Source: Camellia lanceoleosa
Lineage: Eukaryota > Streptophyta > Magnoliopsida > Ericales > Theaceae
Assembly (NCBI GenBank): GCA_025200525.1
Contig: CM045762.1
Span: 127,291,752 to 127,355,751 of the forward strand
Reading direction: 5' to 3'
Length of the DNA stretch: 64,000 nt
Of this stretch, positions 1 through 11,639 are shown piece after piece. A program made the position numbers and the translations under genes. Positions within the stretch are counted from its first letter, which is position 1. Each line of letters opens with the position of its first letter. Below the pieces are notes generated by a model that had not been told where the DNA came from, ran no database searches, and saw only the letters and a program-made list of their open reading frames with translations.

Positions 1-652
1 TATATAACTCTAAGAAAATCCGTACCTCAAGTTTTGAAGAAGAAATGAGATGAAACCCCCAAAATTAACGGTGTTGAAACTCGATCTTCACCGCACACAA
101 GGAAGCCCTCGAGGAGCTAACCAACTTTGATGAAGAACTTAGGTCCAAATCCCAAAAGATTTGAAGAAATAAAGATCTTGTGAGGTTTTTGGAAGGAAAT
201 GTAGAGAGAAGGGAGAGGAAATGTTTTTAGAGAGAGAGATATACAAAAGTGACTCAACTTCAGCCTAAAGAGAGAAGAACAGGGAAAGATTTCGGATCTC
301 ACCAACCCACCGCACCTCACTCCCGCACCTGCCTTTTTAGCATTGTGCAAGCTGCTTTCCCTTGAAATCCGCATGTGCGGCTTGCTCTCCTGCTCTAGCC
401 GACAAGCAACTTCAAATGCATTTTGCATTTTTGCTTCGGGGGTGCTACCCTTCAACCCCTCTAGGACGCTTCCCTAGGACCTACCAAGGGGCGCTACCCC
501 CTGGACCCCTGCGAGCTGACCGGGTGGCTTGATCCCTGCCAGGGCGCTGCCCTTGGACCCGCAAGGGGCGCTTCTCCCTGGACCCCCGCGAGTTGACCCG
601 GCAGCTTGATCTCTGACTTACTCAGCGAAGTGGCAAAACTGGGATCGCTACA
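1..652 (-). repeat. 3' LTR (inner part) of the gypsy element
   Basis: This stretch aligns with 7411-8047, the matching part of the other LTR, and ends in gctaca, matching the end of that LTR. GC-rich near-repeats of a block containing aaggggcgct and ccctggaccc occur at about 480-620. An ORF on the minus strand at 117-455 has no recognisable domain, recurs in part in the other LTR (7551-7733), and is treated as LTR sequence. Confidence 0.9.
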
Positions 653-959
653 ACCTTCATCCCTTAAAGAATTTCGTCCCGAAATTTCAAATCAAACTAC
701 CGAAACAAAGGGTTTCTATCGATCAAAATCATGCTATTTCATTTTCAAATCACAATGTTAACTCTCAACCAAATTCCACCATGGCTATCTCATTAACAAC
801 AACCTCCTAAATACGCATAAACATGGAATTTCCCAAAAAGTAATGGCAACTCTAAACAACTATATGCTTAAAACAACAACGCACATATCAACATCTGGTT
901 AACAACTTTAAATACGTTTCCTTCAACACTAGGAAATATTACAAAGAAAAGCAACTTAA

Positions 960-1470
960 GCATTTTCAAATAAATCTAGATATTTGGAGTAGACTTCCGC
1001 CTCCGTTCCCACGTCGCTTCTTCAACCCCATGGTGTCTCCACAACACCTTTACCAATGGTATAGTTTTGCCCTGTAACACTTGCTCCCGGGTATCTAATA
1101 TTTGAACCGGTCGTTTTTCGTAAGAGGCATCCTCATCTACCTCCAAGTCAGCCCAATCAAGTACATGAGAAGGGTCAGGGTTTATACTTCCTAAGCATAG
1201 CTACATGAAATACGTTGTGAACTCCCAAAAGTTATGGCAGTAAAGCTAACCAGTATGCCACTTCCCCAATTCTCTCTAAGATCTCAAAAGGCCCAATGAA
1301 CCTTGGAGATAATATACCACTCTTACCAAATCTCATCAAACCCCGCCTTGGTGAGATTTTTAGAAACACATGGTCACCAACTTCAAAAGATAAAGGTTGT
1401 CTCCTCTTATCAGCATAACTCTTTTGTCAGCTTTAGGCCGTAGCTAACCTCTTCCGAATGAGAACAACTT
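960..1470 (-). pseudogene. Gypsy integrase C-terminus and chromodomain remnant
   Basis: Minus-strand translation downstream of the integrase core gives the conserved pieces FIGPFEILERIGEVAYWLAL and GVHNVFHVAMLRKYKP, separated by a stop. A chromodomain-like end follows (KVLWRHHGVEEATWE) and terminates near 977. This order, integrase then GPF/Y-like module then chromodomain, defines chromoviruses. A chromodomain would normally help steer integration toward particular chromatin. At least two in-frame stops show that the segment is dead. No single long ORF covers it, so the domain was read by eye. Confidence 0.8.
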
Positions 1471-1480
1471 TCTCGGTTGT

Positions 1481-2473
1481 CTATCTAACAATTTCCGAAC
1501 CCAGTAACGATGCATCACCCACTTCGGCCCAACAAACCGATGATCTACAAGGTCGGCCATACAAGGCCTCAAATGGTGCCATCCCAATATTAGCTTGGTA
1601 ACTATTATTGTAAGCAAACTCAATCAATGGTAAGTGCCTTTCCCAAGGCCCCTTAAAATCAAAGACACAAGCTCTAAGCATGTCCTCCAAAATCTGAATG
1701 GTACATTCCGACTGTCCATCGGTTTGAGGATGATAAGCAGTGCTAAGAGTCAACTTAGTTCCCAACGCCTCTTGAAGGCTTTCCCATAACCGGGCAGTAA
1801 AACGAGGATCCCTATCCGACACAATAGTCACAGGGACTCCATGAAGTCGAACTATCTCTCTAATGTACAACTTTTCCAAGCGTTCAACTGAGTCGCTGGT
1901 GCACATCGGAATGAAATGGGTAGACTTAGTCAACCTATCAACAATTACCCAAACGGCATCATTGCCTCATTGTGTTCTAGGAAGCCCAACTACAAAATCC
2001 ATGGTAACACACTCCCATTTCCACTCGGCTATCGGTAAGGGTTGTAACAAACTTGCTGGTCTTTGGTGTTTGGCCTTCACTTGTTGACAAGTAAGGCACT
2101 TCGATACAAATAAAGCGACATCCCGTTTTATACCCCTCCACCAAAACTGACGACTAAGATCATGATATATTTTAGTGCCTCCTAGGTGTACCGCAAGGCG
2201 TGAGTGATGGAACTCCCGAAGTACTTCCTCTCTACAGCATTCTGGTACAAACAAACGGTCTAGGTAACGTACACTCAGATTTGAGTTAACATTCAAACCT
2301 TTCTCTTCCTTTCCATTGGAAATCTTAACACGGATTGATTCCACATCACGGTCTCCTCGTTGTGCCTCTATGACCCTACTAACCAAGGTAGGTTGAGCAT
2401 TCAAAGTAAACATGGTAGCACTCCCTCCGGACTCACCCAAGTACAATTCAAACTTGCCAATAGCATCTAGCAT
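1481..2473 (-). pseudogene. Gypsy integrase: HHCC zinc-binding region and catalytic core
   Basis: The 5' part (1967-2473) has the HHCC zinc-binding region (HHSRLAVHLGG ... CLTCQQVK) and the start of the catalytic core, with the first acidic residue in MDFVVGLPRTQ. After a stop, 1481-1933 carries the second Asp in [13 protein letters not shown] and the region of the catalytic Glu in DGQSECTIQ. The core then continues through the [21 protein letters not shown] block typical of Ty3/gypsy integrase. The protein would insert element cDNA into the genome. The stop between the halves makes it non-functional, although the D,D,E positions look retained. Confidence 0.9.
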
Positions 2474-2476
2474 ATC

Positions 2477-3038
2477 CTATTCCCGAATGGCCACACTTGC
2501 CAAACTACTCACAGATTTTTGACTCAAGGCATCGGCCACCACATTGGCCTTCCTTGGATGATAATGTAACTCAAAGTCATAATCCTCCATAAATTCCATC
2601 CACCTCCATTGTTGTAAATTCAAGTCTTTTTGAGAAAACAAATACTTTAGACTCTTATGATCGGAGAAAACCTCAAACTTCTCACCATACAAGTAATGCC
2701 TCCAAATTTTCAAAGCAAAAATCACCGCTGCTAATTCTAGATCATGGGTGGGGTAATTTTTCTCATGAGTTTTCAATTGTCGTGACAACTTTTCCCTCTT
2801 GCATCAAAACACAACCAAGTCCATCCCCAGACACATCACAATAGACAGTGTAATTCAAACCCCTTTTCGGAATTATCAAAACCAGTGCGGTAGTCAATCT
2901 AGTCTTAAGCTCTTGGAATGACTTTTCACATGCCTCATTCCACACAAATTTAATACCCTTTCTAGTCAACCTAGTCAAAGATGCAGCTAGTCTAGAGAAG
3001 TCCCTTACAAAACGTTGGTAATACCCTGCTAATCCCAA
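2477..3038 (-). pseudogene. Gypsy RNase H domain, frameshifted
   Basis: Two overlapping minus-strand ORFs in different frames (2763-3038 and 2477-2788) encode successive parts of one domain. The first has the RT thumb/connection (GLAGYYQRFVRDFSRLAASL) and the start of RNase H ([15 protein letters not shown]). The second carries [25 protein letters not shown] and [10 protein letters not shown]. The frame change lies around 2763-2788, just before the [10 protein letters not shown] motif. RNase H degrades the RNA strand during reverse transcription. Confidence 0.9.
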
Positions 3039-3044
3039 GAAACT

Positions 3045-3731
3045 CTAGATTTCAAAAACAATCTTGGGTTGTTCCCAATCCTGTACGGTATCTATCTTTA
3101 AGGAGTCCACAGTCACTCCATCTCTAGACACTACATGCCCCAAAAACTTCACCTCTGTTAACCAAAACTCGCATTTTTCAAATTTGGCATACAATTGGTG
3201 CTCACTAAGTAAACCCAGCACTACCCGTAAGTGAATCTCGTGTTCCTCTTTAGAGGTTGAATAAATCAAGATGTCGTTCACGAAGACAACCACAAAATGG
3301 TCAAAGTATTCCAAAAAAATTATGTTCATCAAATCCATAAAGGAAGTCGGTGCATTGGTCAACCCAAAAGGCATTACAAGGAATTCATAGTGGCTATAAC
3401 AAGTACGAAAGGCCGTCTTCTGAGTGTCCTCCTCCCAGACTCTCAATTGATGGTACCCCAACCTCAAATCTATTTTTGAGAAGCAATGAGACCCTCTAAG
3501 TTGGTCAAACAAATCATCTATTCTGGATAGAGGATACTTGTTCTTAATTGTAACTCTATGCAACTTGCAGTAATCAATACACAACCGCAATGACTCATCT
3601 TTCTTCTTCGCAAAGAGAGTCGGCGCTCCCCAAGGCGATGAACTAGGGCGAATGAAGCCCTTGTCTAAAAGTTCTTGGAGTTGAATCTTCAACACATGCA
3701 ATTCGGTGGGTGCAAATCTATACGGTGACAT
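3045..3731 (-). pseudogene. Gypsy reverse transcriptase, catalytic motif altered
   Basis: The ORF spans most of the RT palm and fingers: [77 protein letters not shown]. At the active-site loop the usual (F/Y)(V/I)DD is read as FVND ([11 protein letters not shown]), so the first Asp of the pair is Asn. It is in a different frame from gag/protease upstream (junction about 3689-3731) and from RNase H downstream. Both the frame changes and the Asp loss make it inactive. Confidence 0.93.
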
Positions 3732-4003
3732 GGAAATCGATGTTGTGTTGTGCCAGGCACTAATTCAATGGAGAACTTGATCTCCCGGTGAGGTGGTAAA
3801 CTAAGAAGATCTTTTGGAAAGACATCCGGGTATTCACAAACTATCCTTGGTAACTCAACACGAGCCCTGTCACTCTCACTATCCAAGAGAGTTGCAAGAC
3901 GGCCACTAAGCTTGCTCCTATTACAAGGGTCAACAACTGGCGACAAGGCTCTATCAACTCGGTTCCCTTGAAAATAGAAACGATCATCACCCAAAGTGCA
4001 CAC
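3689..4003 (-). pseudogene. Gypsy protease-RT linker
   Basis: This minus-strand ORF contains ELPRIVCEYPDVFPKDLLSL and [13 protein letters not shown], the conserved run just upstream of RT in chromoviruses. It is in the gag/protease frame and overlaps the RT ORF by about 40 bases in another frame. The ancestral polyprotein frame has therefore been lost here. Confidence 0.85.
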
Positions 4004-4114
4004 TATAACTCTCTAATGGTAACAATCAATCACGACTTGATAAGAACACAACCAGTCCATGCCTAAAATGACATCAAAACTCGACATATCTAGCAACACA
4101 AAAGAAAACGAAAG

Positions 4115-4345
4115 TCAACGCCCGGCAACTTTTATTTCACAATCACGACAACCCCGGTCTAAATCAACTGTACCCCTAATAGGTGACTCTACTCTGAGTG
4201 GAGGCACTAACCGTGCTACCTCTAACCCTAATGCAGAAGCAAATGCAATAGATATAAATGAATGAGACGCACTTATGTCTATCAATACATTAGCCAAAGA
4301 ATTACACACAACAAAAATACCTCTCACAACTGAGGATTCTGGCAA
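4115..4345 (-). pseudogene. Gypsy aspartic protease, active site altered
   Basis: The segment around VLIDISASHSFIS corresponds to the retropepsin signature VLxDTGASHSFIS. The Thr-Gly after the catalytic Asp has become Ile-Ser, which should abolish activity. The surrounding sequence (IAFASALGLEVARL) matches the family. It follows the zinc-knuckle segment in the same frame after a stop at the 4345/4346 boundary. Confidence 0.85.
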
Positions 4346-4762
4346 CTACTCTGGCACGGTAACAACATATATGTGCCTCTGTGGCCCCTGATTGACTTGC
4401 TCTTCTCTCGGAGCATAGGCCTGTTGTATTGACTGAGCCGAAGCGGCTCCCTGATTAACTTGCGAAACTTGGACTGATTGAGGCTGCTGGTGGCTCTGAG
4501 TTTGCCTCGACCCTGATACGCCAGATGCGCCTCCCAACTGTGGGCAAGTTCTCTTCATATGCCCCGGATGACCACATAAATAACAATTAAACCCTTGACC
4601 TTTATTCTGAGACTGAGACTGACTTTGAGATCGGTTAGGTGGTGGTAATATTAACTGTTCTCCTCCCTTCTGTGGGCATGAGAAGGCTTTGTGACCCGGT
4701 TGGCCACACTTGAAACACGAGAAGTAACTCGATACACTTTTTCCTGGGCCCACACTAAGCAA
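4346..4762 (-). pseudogene. Gypsy gag C-terminus with two CCHC zinc knuckles
   Basis: Two zinc knuckles, CFKCGQPGHKAFSC and CYLCGHPGHMKRTC, flank a Gln/Ser-rich linker. These bind element RNA in the nucleocapsid part of Gag. A Gln-rich tail follows. The segment is in the same frame as the gag ORF upstream (4844-5707), separated from it by stop codons. Confidence 0.9.
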
Positions 4763-4843
4763 AGGAAAAGTGGATCTAGACTGCTGTGGTTGGGACTGGG
4801 ATGGATAGGTGTTCCTGCTCTTCTTGTTCTGCCTATAGTCTCC

Positions 4844-5707
4844 TTAAGACTCTTGGCCCTTAGATCTCGAACTCCGAAGCCTCTCCTCCTCAGCTTGTAT
4901 GGAAATTTCTATGTATGTCGCTATCTCCACAAGACGGTCACATTCCCGAATCATATTTCCGACAAGCTTGAACATAATTTTTGTTTTCAATTTCTTTTCA
5001 AATTGAATGCAACGGCGCTCTTCTGTTGTAACCAACTCTGGTGCAAATTTGGACAAACTAGAGAAGACTGCCTCAAACTCGGCTACGGGCATGTCGAGTT
5101 GTTTTAGGTCTTTAAACTCTTGCCTCAGTCTCTCTCTAGCAGTGGGACGTATGTACTTATCTTGGAAAGCAATCGCAAAGGCTTCCCATGTCGGCTCCAC
5201 TCTACCCTTGGCATATTTCCACCATTGACCTGCGTCTCCCTTAAGGTAGTAACTCGCTAGAGTCACTCTTAGTTCACTATCTTCGATGTGAATTATCTCA
5301 AATGTCTTCACAGTTTGTTCGAGACACTCATCCGCTTTCTTGGGCTCGGGGCCACCATGGAACTCATCTGGTTTGGCCCGCAAGAACTCTCTAGTAAGGA
5401 AACTCGCCCTTGACTCCATGGTGTTCTCTCGGGCTTGATTCTCCACCCTCAACAAGTTCATAGACTCTCTTAAAGCCCCTGCCATTTCTCTAGCTGGGGC
5501 CCCCATTGCGGTTTGACAAGCTTGTCCCACCTGCTCGGCCATATTAGCTTGGCCTGCTTGCTCGGCCATATTAGCTTGGCCGAACCCTTCTTCTTGCACC
5601 AGAACCCTATGGATCGGTACCTCATGCACACCTCGGCGAGCCCTACCACACCTCCCACTTCTACCACCACGGACTTGACCCCTTCCTAACATCCTAATAA
5701 AGGACAC
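4844..5707 (-). pseudogene. Gypsy gag (capsid, Retrotrans_gag domain)
   Basis: The 287-residue ORF starts with an Arg/Gly-rich region, then a short duplication of a GQANMAEQ-like unit, then the conserved capsid segment (FLRAKPDEFHGGPEPKKADECL, ASYYLKGDAGQWWK, WEAFAIAFQDKYIRPTARERLRQEF). Gag packages element RNA into virus-like particles. It ends at a stop just before the zinc-knuckle segment. The start lies about 400 bases inside the primer binding site, a normal leader length. Confidence 0.92.
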
Positions 5708-6112
5708 AAGAGAAATAATTTAGCATATTAACTCACATGTACTCGTAACTTGACTCACACGTTCAACTACAACAATTCTATATATTTCTCTACCATATAC
5801 ACAATTCAATTTCACTCCACATCAGCACTTAGTCATGTAAACACATACGGACTATTCTTTTACGATGAAATCCATCCTACGAAAAACTAAGAATTCTTAT
5901 TAGAACGAGTATTGATCAAATACCGTTCTAATGAGACCTCAAGGAATTTAATAGGTGCAAACAATATCCCAAAAGTCCAATCCCATATCCATTTAGTCAC
6001 ATAAGCATCTTGTCACATAGTCACAAAATGCATAACACTTCTTAAGCATGCTAAATGAAACCATTGTGGTTAAACAACCACTTCCCACGAGCTCCAAGTA
6101 TTTAAACATAGT

Positions 6113-6125
6113 AGCTTTGACACCA
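6113..6125 (-). promoter_or_regulatory. Primer binding site of the gypsy element
   Basis: On the minus strand the bases directly after the LTR end (gttacaaca) read tggtgtcaaagct. This is close to the tggtatcagagc complement of initiator tRNA-Met used by most plant gypsy and copia elements. It fixes both the element orientation and the LTR boundary at 6126. Confidence 0.8.
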
Positions 6126-8047
6126 TGTTGTAACACCCCAAATTTCTAGCCCAAATGATAATACAAAAATCATGGCTCTTTCAAGGAAAACCGAATATAA
6201 ATCTTCAAACTTACATTACATGATACAATAGTTCTTCATGCAACAATACATTAATCCAACAACAAGTAAATAAACATATAAATACCCCCAAGGGTTTACA
6301 AGTTTCCAAGGCTTGAGCCTAATTACACAAAACAATTATTCAAACCCACATAAACATAGCCCTTGGTTTACACACTGAGTCACAGTAAAATGAGAGCATT
6401 GTACTCCCAACACACATACTTCCATGCCCCTAGTTGGGTGGGATCACCACATCTTTTCTTACACAAAAATCCCGTAGGGTGAGCATAAAGCCCAGTAAGA
6501 AATTCTTAACAAAGTATATACATTTTATACAAGTCTCAAGAGATGAAATACACATGCCATGCTATGCCCTTTTTTAAAATAAATCACATTTTCATCTTTT
6601 GAAAAACCATCATGCTCAATGATATCACACAATTTCAACGGTGTCTACAAGTAGACTATACAAGTACTACTAATTTGTCATTTTTACCAGCATTGACTAG
6701 AAGGCTCAACACCTATAATTTGTCAATTTTAGCAATATTAACTAGAAGGCTCGACACCTATTCAATTTCATCTACACCACCTATCAAGACTTACCACCGT
6801 ATTTACCCCAAAACCAATTCATCGAAACTTGTTTCTCAACATTCTTTTCTCAATGCAAGTTTTCAAATCAACTTTCAAAGTTTAATGTAATCAAATGAAT
6901 TGATATGCCAATAACACAAGATGAATATAAATACTTTTATTCTAATTCATCATCCAAGGAATAACACAATTCCCTCTTTTCAAGTATCCTCAACAATTAG
7001 TTATTTCAAGACTATTTCAACGTTTTGAATAATAATTTCCAAAATGAACAACAATTCTCACATTCCTTGAAATTCATCATTTATATAAATATAAATAAGA
7101 AAATTTTCAAACATCCATTTATTTTGACACACAAAATAAATATAACAATATCATTCATGGATTTTCAGTCTTTTTTAAAAAAATCCCAAATTCTAGGTTT
7201 TCTCACCAAAACTATACAACTCAAATCTTTTGAAAGAAAACTTTCCAAAATCATCTTTTCTTCAATCAACGAAGATCAAAACCCATAAGATCATTTTAAA
7301 GGAACAAGAGACAAACCCACTTTCAAAATCCCTCAACTACTTGAATCAACAATCAATTTTCAAAGCTATCGAAGGATGATTTTGAAAATCATAAAGGTCT
7401 TGCAAAAATATATATACAACTCTAAGAAAATCCCTACGTCAAGTTTTGAAGAAGAAATGAGATGAAACCCCCAAAATCAACGGTGTCGAAACTCGATCTT
7501 CACTGCACACAACGAAGCCCTCGAGGAGCTAACCAACTTTGACGAAGAACTTAGGTCCAAATCCCAAAGGATTTGAAGAAATCAAAAATCTTGTGAGGTT
7601 TTTGGTAGGAAATGTAGAGAGAAGGGAGAGGAAATGTTTTTAGAGAGAGAGATATACAAAAGTGATTCAACTTCAGCCTAAAGAGAGAAGAAAAGGAAAA
7701 AAATTCGGATCTCACCAACACACCGCACCTCACTCCTTTTGACCGCTTTTAGCATTGTGCAATTGCTCTCCCCGAAATCGACGCGTGCCTTTGCTCTCCC
7801 GCTCGAGTGGACAAACAACTTTGAATGTATTTTGCATTTTTGCTTCAGGGGTGATACCCCTCAACCTCGCTAGGGCACTTCCCTAGGACCTGCCAAGGCG
7901 CCCTCTGGACCTATGAGCTATCAGGAGACTCGATCTCGCCAGAGGCATTGCCCTTGGACCCGCAAGGGCACTGCTTCTGGACCCCATGGTGACCCTGTAG
8001 CTTGATCCCCGACATACTCAGCGAAGTGGCAAAACTAGATTGCTACA
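6126..8047 (-). repeat. 5' LTR of the gypsy element (about 1.9 kb)
   Basis: The LTR begins TGTTGTAACACCCC and ends GCTACA on the plus strand, matching the left LTR at its inner end. It holds AT-rich sequence with a near-duplicated segment around 6690-6765 (actagaaggctc...acacctat). No host coding sequence was seen in it. Confidence 0.88.
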
Positions 8048-8252
8048 CAAGCCTAAAACCATTTTTACTTAACAAAGAACCAGAAACTAAATTCTTCTGG
8101 ATGTTTGGTACATGTAGTACGTTGTTGAGGGTAAGTTCTTTCCCTGATGTCATCTTCAAGATCATCTTTCCTTGTCCAACCACAGTAGAAGTAGAAGAAT
8201 TTTTCATGAAAAGTTGTTCACCATTTGTAGTCTCTTTGTAAATAGTGAACAT
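8048..8252 (-). pseudogene. Copia protease region, cut by the gypsy insertion
   Basis: The segment contains [20 protein letters not shown], a highly conserved block in the protease part of copia polyproteins, upstream of the GAG-pre-integrase motif. It ends abruptly at the gypsy LTR. The active-site segment is just upstream (8274-8594), where WWVDSGAT is degraded to WWVDPRAT. Confidence 0.88.
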
Positions 8253-8273
8253 CTTCTTGTCCGCACAAATGTG

Positions 8274-8640
8274 TCAAGTTGCCCTAGGGTCAACCCACCA
8301 TTCCTTGGGATTTCCGATCAATAGAGCCTCAAACACCACAGCAAAGAGATTGATGTCATTTACCCCGTTAGAGATGTAATCCAGTTCTGTCACATTGGCT
8401 TGATTGGTAGTCTTCTTGCTTGTACTTCCACAATCCTTCTTAGGGCGGCGGCAGTCAGAAGCTTGATGTCCAGTCTTGCCACAGTTATAGCATGTTCCTT
8501 TGAACTTCTTAGTGCCATTGTTGTCGCCTTGTTTAGGACCATCTCCAGTAAACTTCCTCTTTTTGTTATGTGGTTTGTGCACTTGTTCAACCACATTAGC
8601 CTTGGACTCAATGGGATTTTTACCAGTCCTCTTTTTAGCC
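8274..8640 (-). pseudogene. Copia gag C-terminus with CCHC zinc knuckle and start of protease
   Basis: A Lys-rich stretch leads to one zinc knuckle, CYNCGKTGHQASDC, then to WWVDPRAT, the altered copia protease active site (normally DSGA). Loss of Ser-Gly after the Asp predicts an inactive protease. A stop separates this from the protease block at 8048-8252. Confidence 0.88.
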
Positions 8641-8642
8641 TT

Positions 8643-9295
8643 TCAGTTATCTTCCTTAATTCTTAGTCTTACAATCAATTCATCCATGGTCATCTCTTTG
8701 CATTTATGTTTTAAATAATTTTTGAAATCTTTCCAAGCCGGTGGTAACTTTTCCACTAAAGCAACGACTTGGAAAGACTCACTAAAAGACATACCTTCAG
8801 AATGAATATCATGCAAAATTATTTGAAAATTTTGAACTTGAGAAATTACTGTTTGGGAATCTACCATAAGAAGTCTAGAAATTTACCGACAACAAATTTC
8901 TTTGTACCGGCATCCTCTGTCTTGTATATTTTCTCCAAAGAATCCCATAATTCTTTTACTGTTTTCAGAGGGCTATAAATATTATACAGCATGTTGTCAA
9001 GGCCATTGAATAGGTGGTTTCTGCACAGGAAATTAGAATGCTTCCAAGCGTCCACAGCGGCAACAACTTGCCAATCACTTTCATTCTCTCTAAGTACTGG
9101 AGCCACTTCGTGGAGAAACCGGGCCAAATTTATAGTTGTGAGATAGAACAACATTTTCTGCTGCCATCTCTTAAACTTAGTGCCATTAATTTTTTCTGAT
9201 TTTGCTCCATGATTTATCGAAACTTGAACATAGTTCTGGATAGGGACCAGAATCGTTGTAAAGATTGGATTTGGAGTACTACTTTCAGCAGCCAT
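8643..9295 (-). pseudogene. Copia gag, N-terminal and middle part
   Basis: Minus-strand ORF 8861-9295 starts MAAESS and carries INGTKFKRWQQKMLFYL and ELWDSLEKIYK, typical of copia Gag. A stop and frame change near 8861-8867 precede 8643-8867, which continues with FQIILHDIHSEGMSFSESFQ and WKDFKNYLKHKCKEMTMDEL. Gag forms the particle. The broken frame makes this copy defective. Confidence 0.88.
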
Positions 9296-9579
9296 AATAT
9301 CTGATTAACAAAATCAGAAAAAACCAAAACACAAATTAATTTTCTAGTTACTAAAACCAGAAAATAAATTATAACACAAAATAATTTTATTTTCCTTGTT
9401 ACTAAAACTATAAAAATAAAATACCACAATAATTTTCTATAACACAAATTAATATTCTGTAATTGTTAATGACACCAGTATATTACTACTAGGTGTCAAA
9501 TAAAATAAACAGTATATTACTACTATTTGTCAAACAGTATATTACTACTATTTGTATTTTCCATCTCGATATCACTTTA

Positions 9580-10896
9580 TGAAAACACAGAAAATTAAAT
9601 ACAATGAAGACACCAAAAAATGATTATGTCTTAAGATTGTTGGACAATCTTCATTGTATTTGAAAAAATAAATTCTGTTTATGTACTTGACAACAAAGGG
9701 AATACAGAAGAAATAAAGGAAATGAGAGAGTTTGTTTGATTACAAAAATTAAACCAGAAAATAAAATAAAATAAATAAAATAGATTTTTATTTTGTTACA
9801 AAAACAAAATGAAAATCTGAAATAGAAAAATAATAAAACTGAAAATAGATTAATTACTTACCAAATTAATTTCTTGAACAAATTTTCTAATCAAGTCCAG
9901 TGTTTAACACTGTGTCCTTAAGACAGATTCGTCCTTTCCACAGTGCTTTCAGAATGTGAATGGCTATCTCCCAAGATAAACTGATCAACAACAAACAATA
10001 GTAGCACTACAAATTGTTTTCACAACGAACAAACTTTGTGTTTACACTCTTTCTCACAAGAAAATAATGCAGCAAAATGTAGAGAGAAATTGCAGAATAT
10101 TTTGGAAGAAAATTGAAGTTAAAACATCAAACGAGGGGCTGCCTATTTTTAGATGGAGTGGTGGTTGTTTAATTAGAATTAAACAGGTACAAATTTGAAT
10201 GAACAAGTATGGTTCCTATTCAATTTGAATAAACAGATACAAATCTGTTGGGTTCAAATTATGAATAGATAAGACCTGTATTGTACAGATTTGAATCTGT
10301 CCGGGTGGGGAAAATAAAACCAGAGCCAAATTTGAAATTAATTTTCAAAATTCAAATTCCAAAAAATTAGAATTTTATTTTAGAAAATAAAATTCAAATG
10401 TTTTTGGCCCAAAAAGATAGGTATTGGGCTGGACAAGCCTAACCCAACCACATACCATGCACCCGTGCCCAAGCCTAGCCTGTTCAACCGATCGAACGGT
10501 GGCGCGTGGGTGTGTTTATTTTGGGTCCAATGGGTCTAGCCCACTTTGCCCACAACCTCCTTCTCTACAAAACTTGAATGCCCCTTGGGGCCTACCCTAA
10601 GTTCCAACCCCAAGCCTTATAAACCCACTCAAAGTTTCCCACCAAATTAATGTGGGACAAGCCTTTATTCAAACCTTTAGGAAATTTTACCAAAAACACC
10701 ATTTTCATGGAACTCTCTTTGGCTTCAATTTCCCATTCACTCGATAATGGTTTTGAGCAACCAAATATACCACGTGAATTACAATGCGGCATAGAATGCG
10801 TTACCACTTAGACTCGCCAACTTTGGCGCATGGGTCCCACCTAAAAATTAGACCAAAGTTAAGGAAAAAATATATTTTCCAAAACCATTTCTAACA
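9580..10896 (-). repeat. 5' LTR of the copia element (about 1.3 kb)
   Basis: Boundaries are inferred from a degenerate primer binding site just left of 9580 and the CTAACA end at 10896. The matching LTR is outside the window, so the ends are not confirmed by alignment. The content is AT-rich. The ORF at 10592-10807 shows no recognisable domain. Confidence 0.65.
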
Positions 10897-11639
10897 GGTT
10901 GCACCCCCAAAAATTGTAAAATTATGTATATTATACTAATAATAGTAAGATAATTTCATAAAATGAGAAGTTACATGTGTATTCCCTCCCTCCTCAATAT
11001 ATATATATATTTTTAATCTTGGATTCGTCATTGCTCTTAGTCCATTGTTTAAGTCTTCAACAAATTTAATCATGTGACAAACATGTGACTACAAAATAAG
11101 GGCAATGGAGGAAAAATCATTCACTTTTCCAATCAACACATACTTTGTCGCACATGATAAGCATGTGAAAATTATATAATACAATTTATATGTTCATATG
11201 TTAAAAATAGGGATGACGATGCGAGAAAATAAAGCTTTTAAAATGAAAAAAGGCAACAGAGAAATTGAAGAGAAACGAAGAGAAATAAAATGAAGACCGT
11301 GTTACTGTAGAAATAAGAGTTTCGTCATTCCAATTTTTATAAAATCCTAATTCATCTCCTTAATCGTTTGCAATCTGTGTTTTGTTTTAGCCAAATATAG
11401 TCATAATTTGATACAAATTTTGGGATGAAATGTGTATTAGCAGGAAATGGGGGTGATTTGCCTCTTTTTCCCATATTACTGACTTATATTAAAGACTTAT
11501 ACTGTAGAATAAAAAAAAGGAGGGGACACTGACACTTAACCAGAAGCGCAAGGAGTTGATTGTCACAATTTCATGTGTAGGGACCAAAATGGGATTTGGT
11601 GCAAAGTACATGGGTGCAAGTCATAATTTACCTAAAAGG
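10897..11639. other. AT-rich spacer, no gene seen
   Basis: No ORF with a recognisable domain, no RNA gene and no clear repeat boundary was found. A short TA run lies near 11000. Confidence 0.5.

Larger units (their letters stand above)
1..8047 (-). mobile_element. Ty3/gypsy chromovirus (Tekay/Del-like), defective, left LTR truncated by window edge
   Basis: The element is read on the minus strand. The right-hand (5') LTR is 6126-8047 and the left-hand (3') LTR is visible only from its inner end, 1-652. The primer binding site abuts the 5' LTR at 6113-6125 and resembles the initiator-Met type (tggtgtcaaagct on the minus strand). The polypurine tract next to the 3' LTR lies in 653-680 and has the gggacgaaattc...aagggatgaagg pattern known from Tekay/Del chromoviruses. 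Gag, protease, RT, RNase H, integrase and chromodomain follow in the usual order from 5707 down to about 975, with many stops and two frame changes. The LTR copies differ by many substitutions and indels, so the insertion is old. It lies inside a copia element. Confidence 0.93.
8048..10896 (-). mobile_element. Ty1/copia element, 5' part only, interrupted by the gypsy insertion
   Basis: The 5' LTR is 9580-10896 and gag and early protease run leftwards to 8048. There the sequence is cut exactly at the gypsy LTR end. The remaining pol and 3' LTR must lie left of the window if they survive. The LTR ends are TG...CA, with TGTTAGAAATGG at the minus-strand start, a common copia beginning. A degenerate primer binding site resembling the initiator-Met type (tgatatcgaga on the minus strand) lies at about 9564-9575, just inside the LTR. 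Confidence 0.85.
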
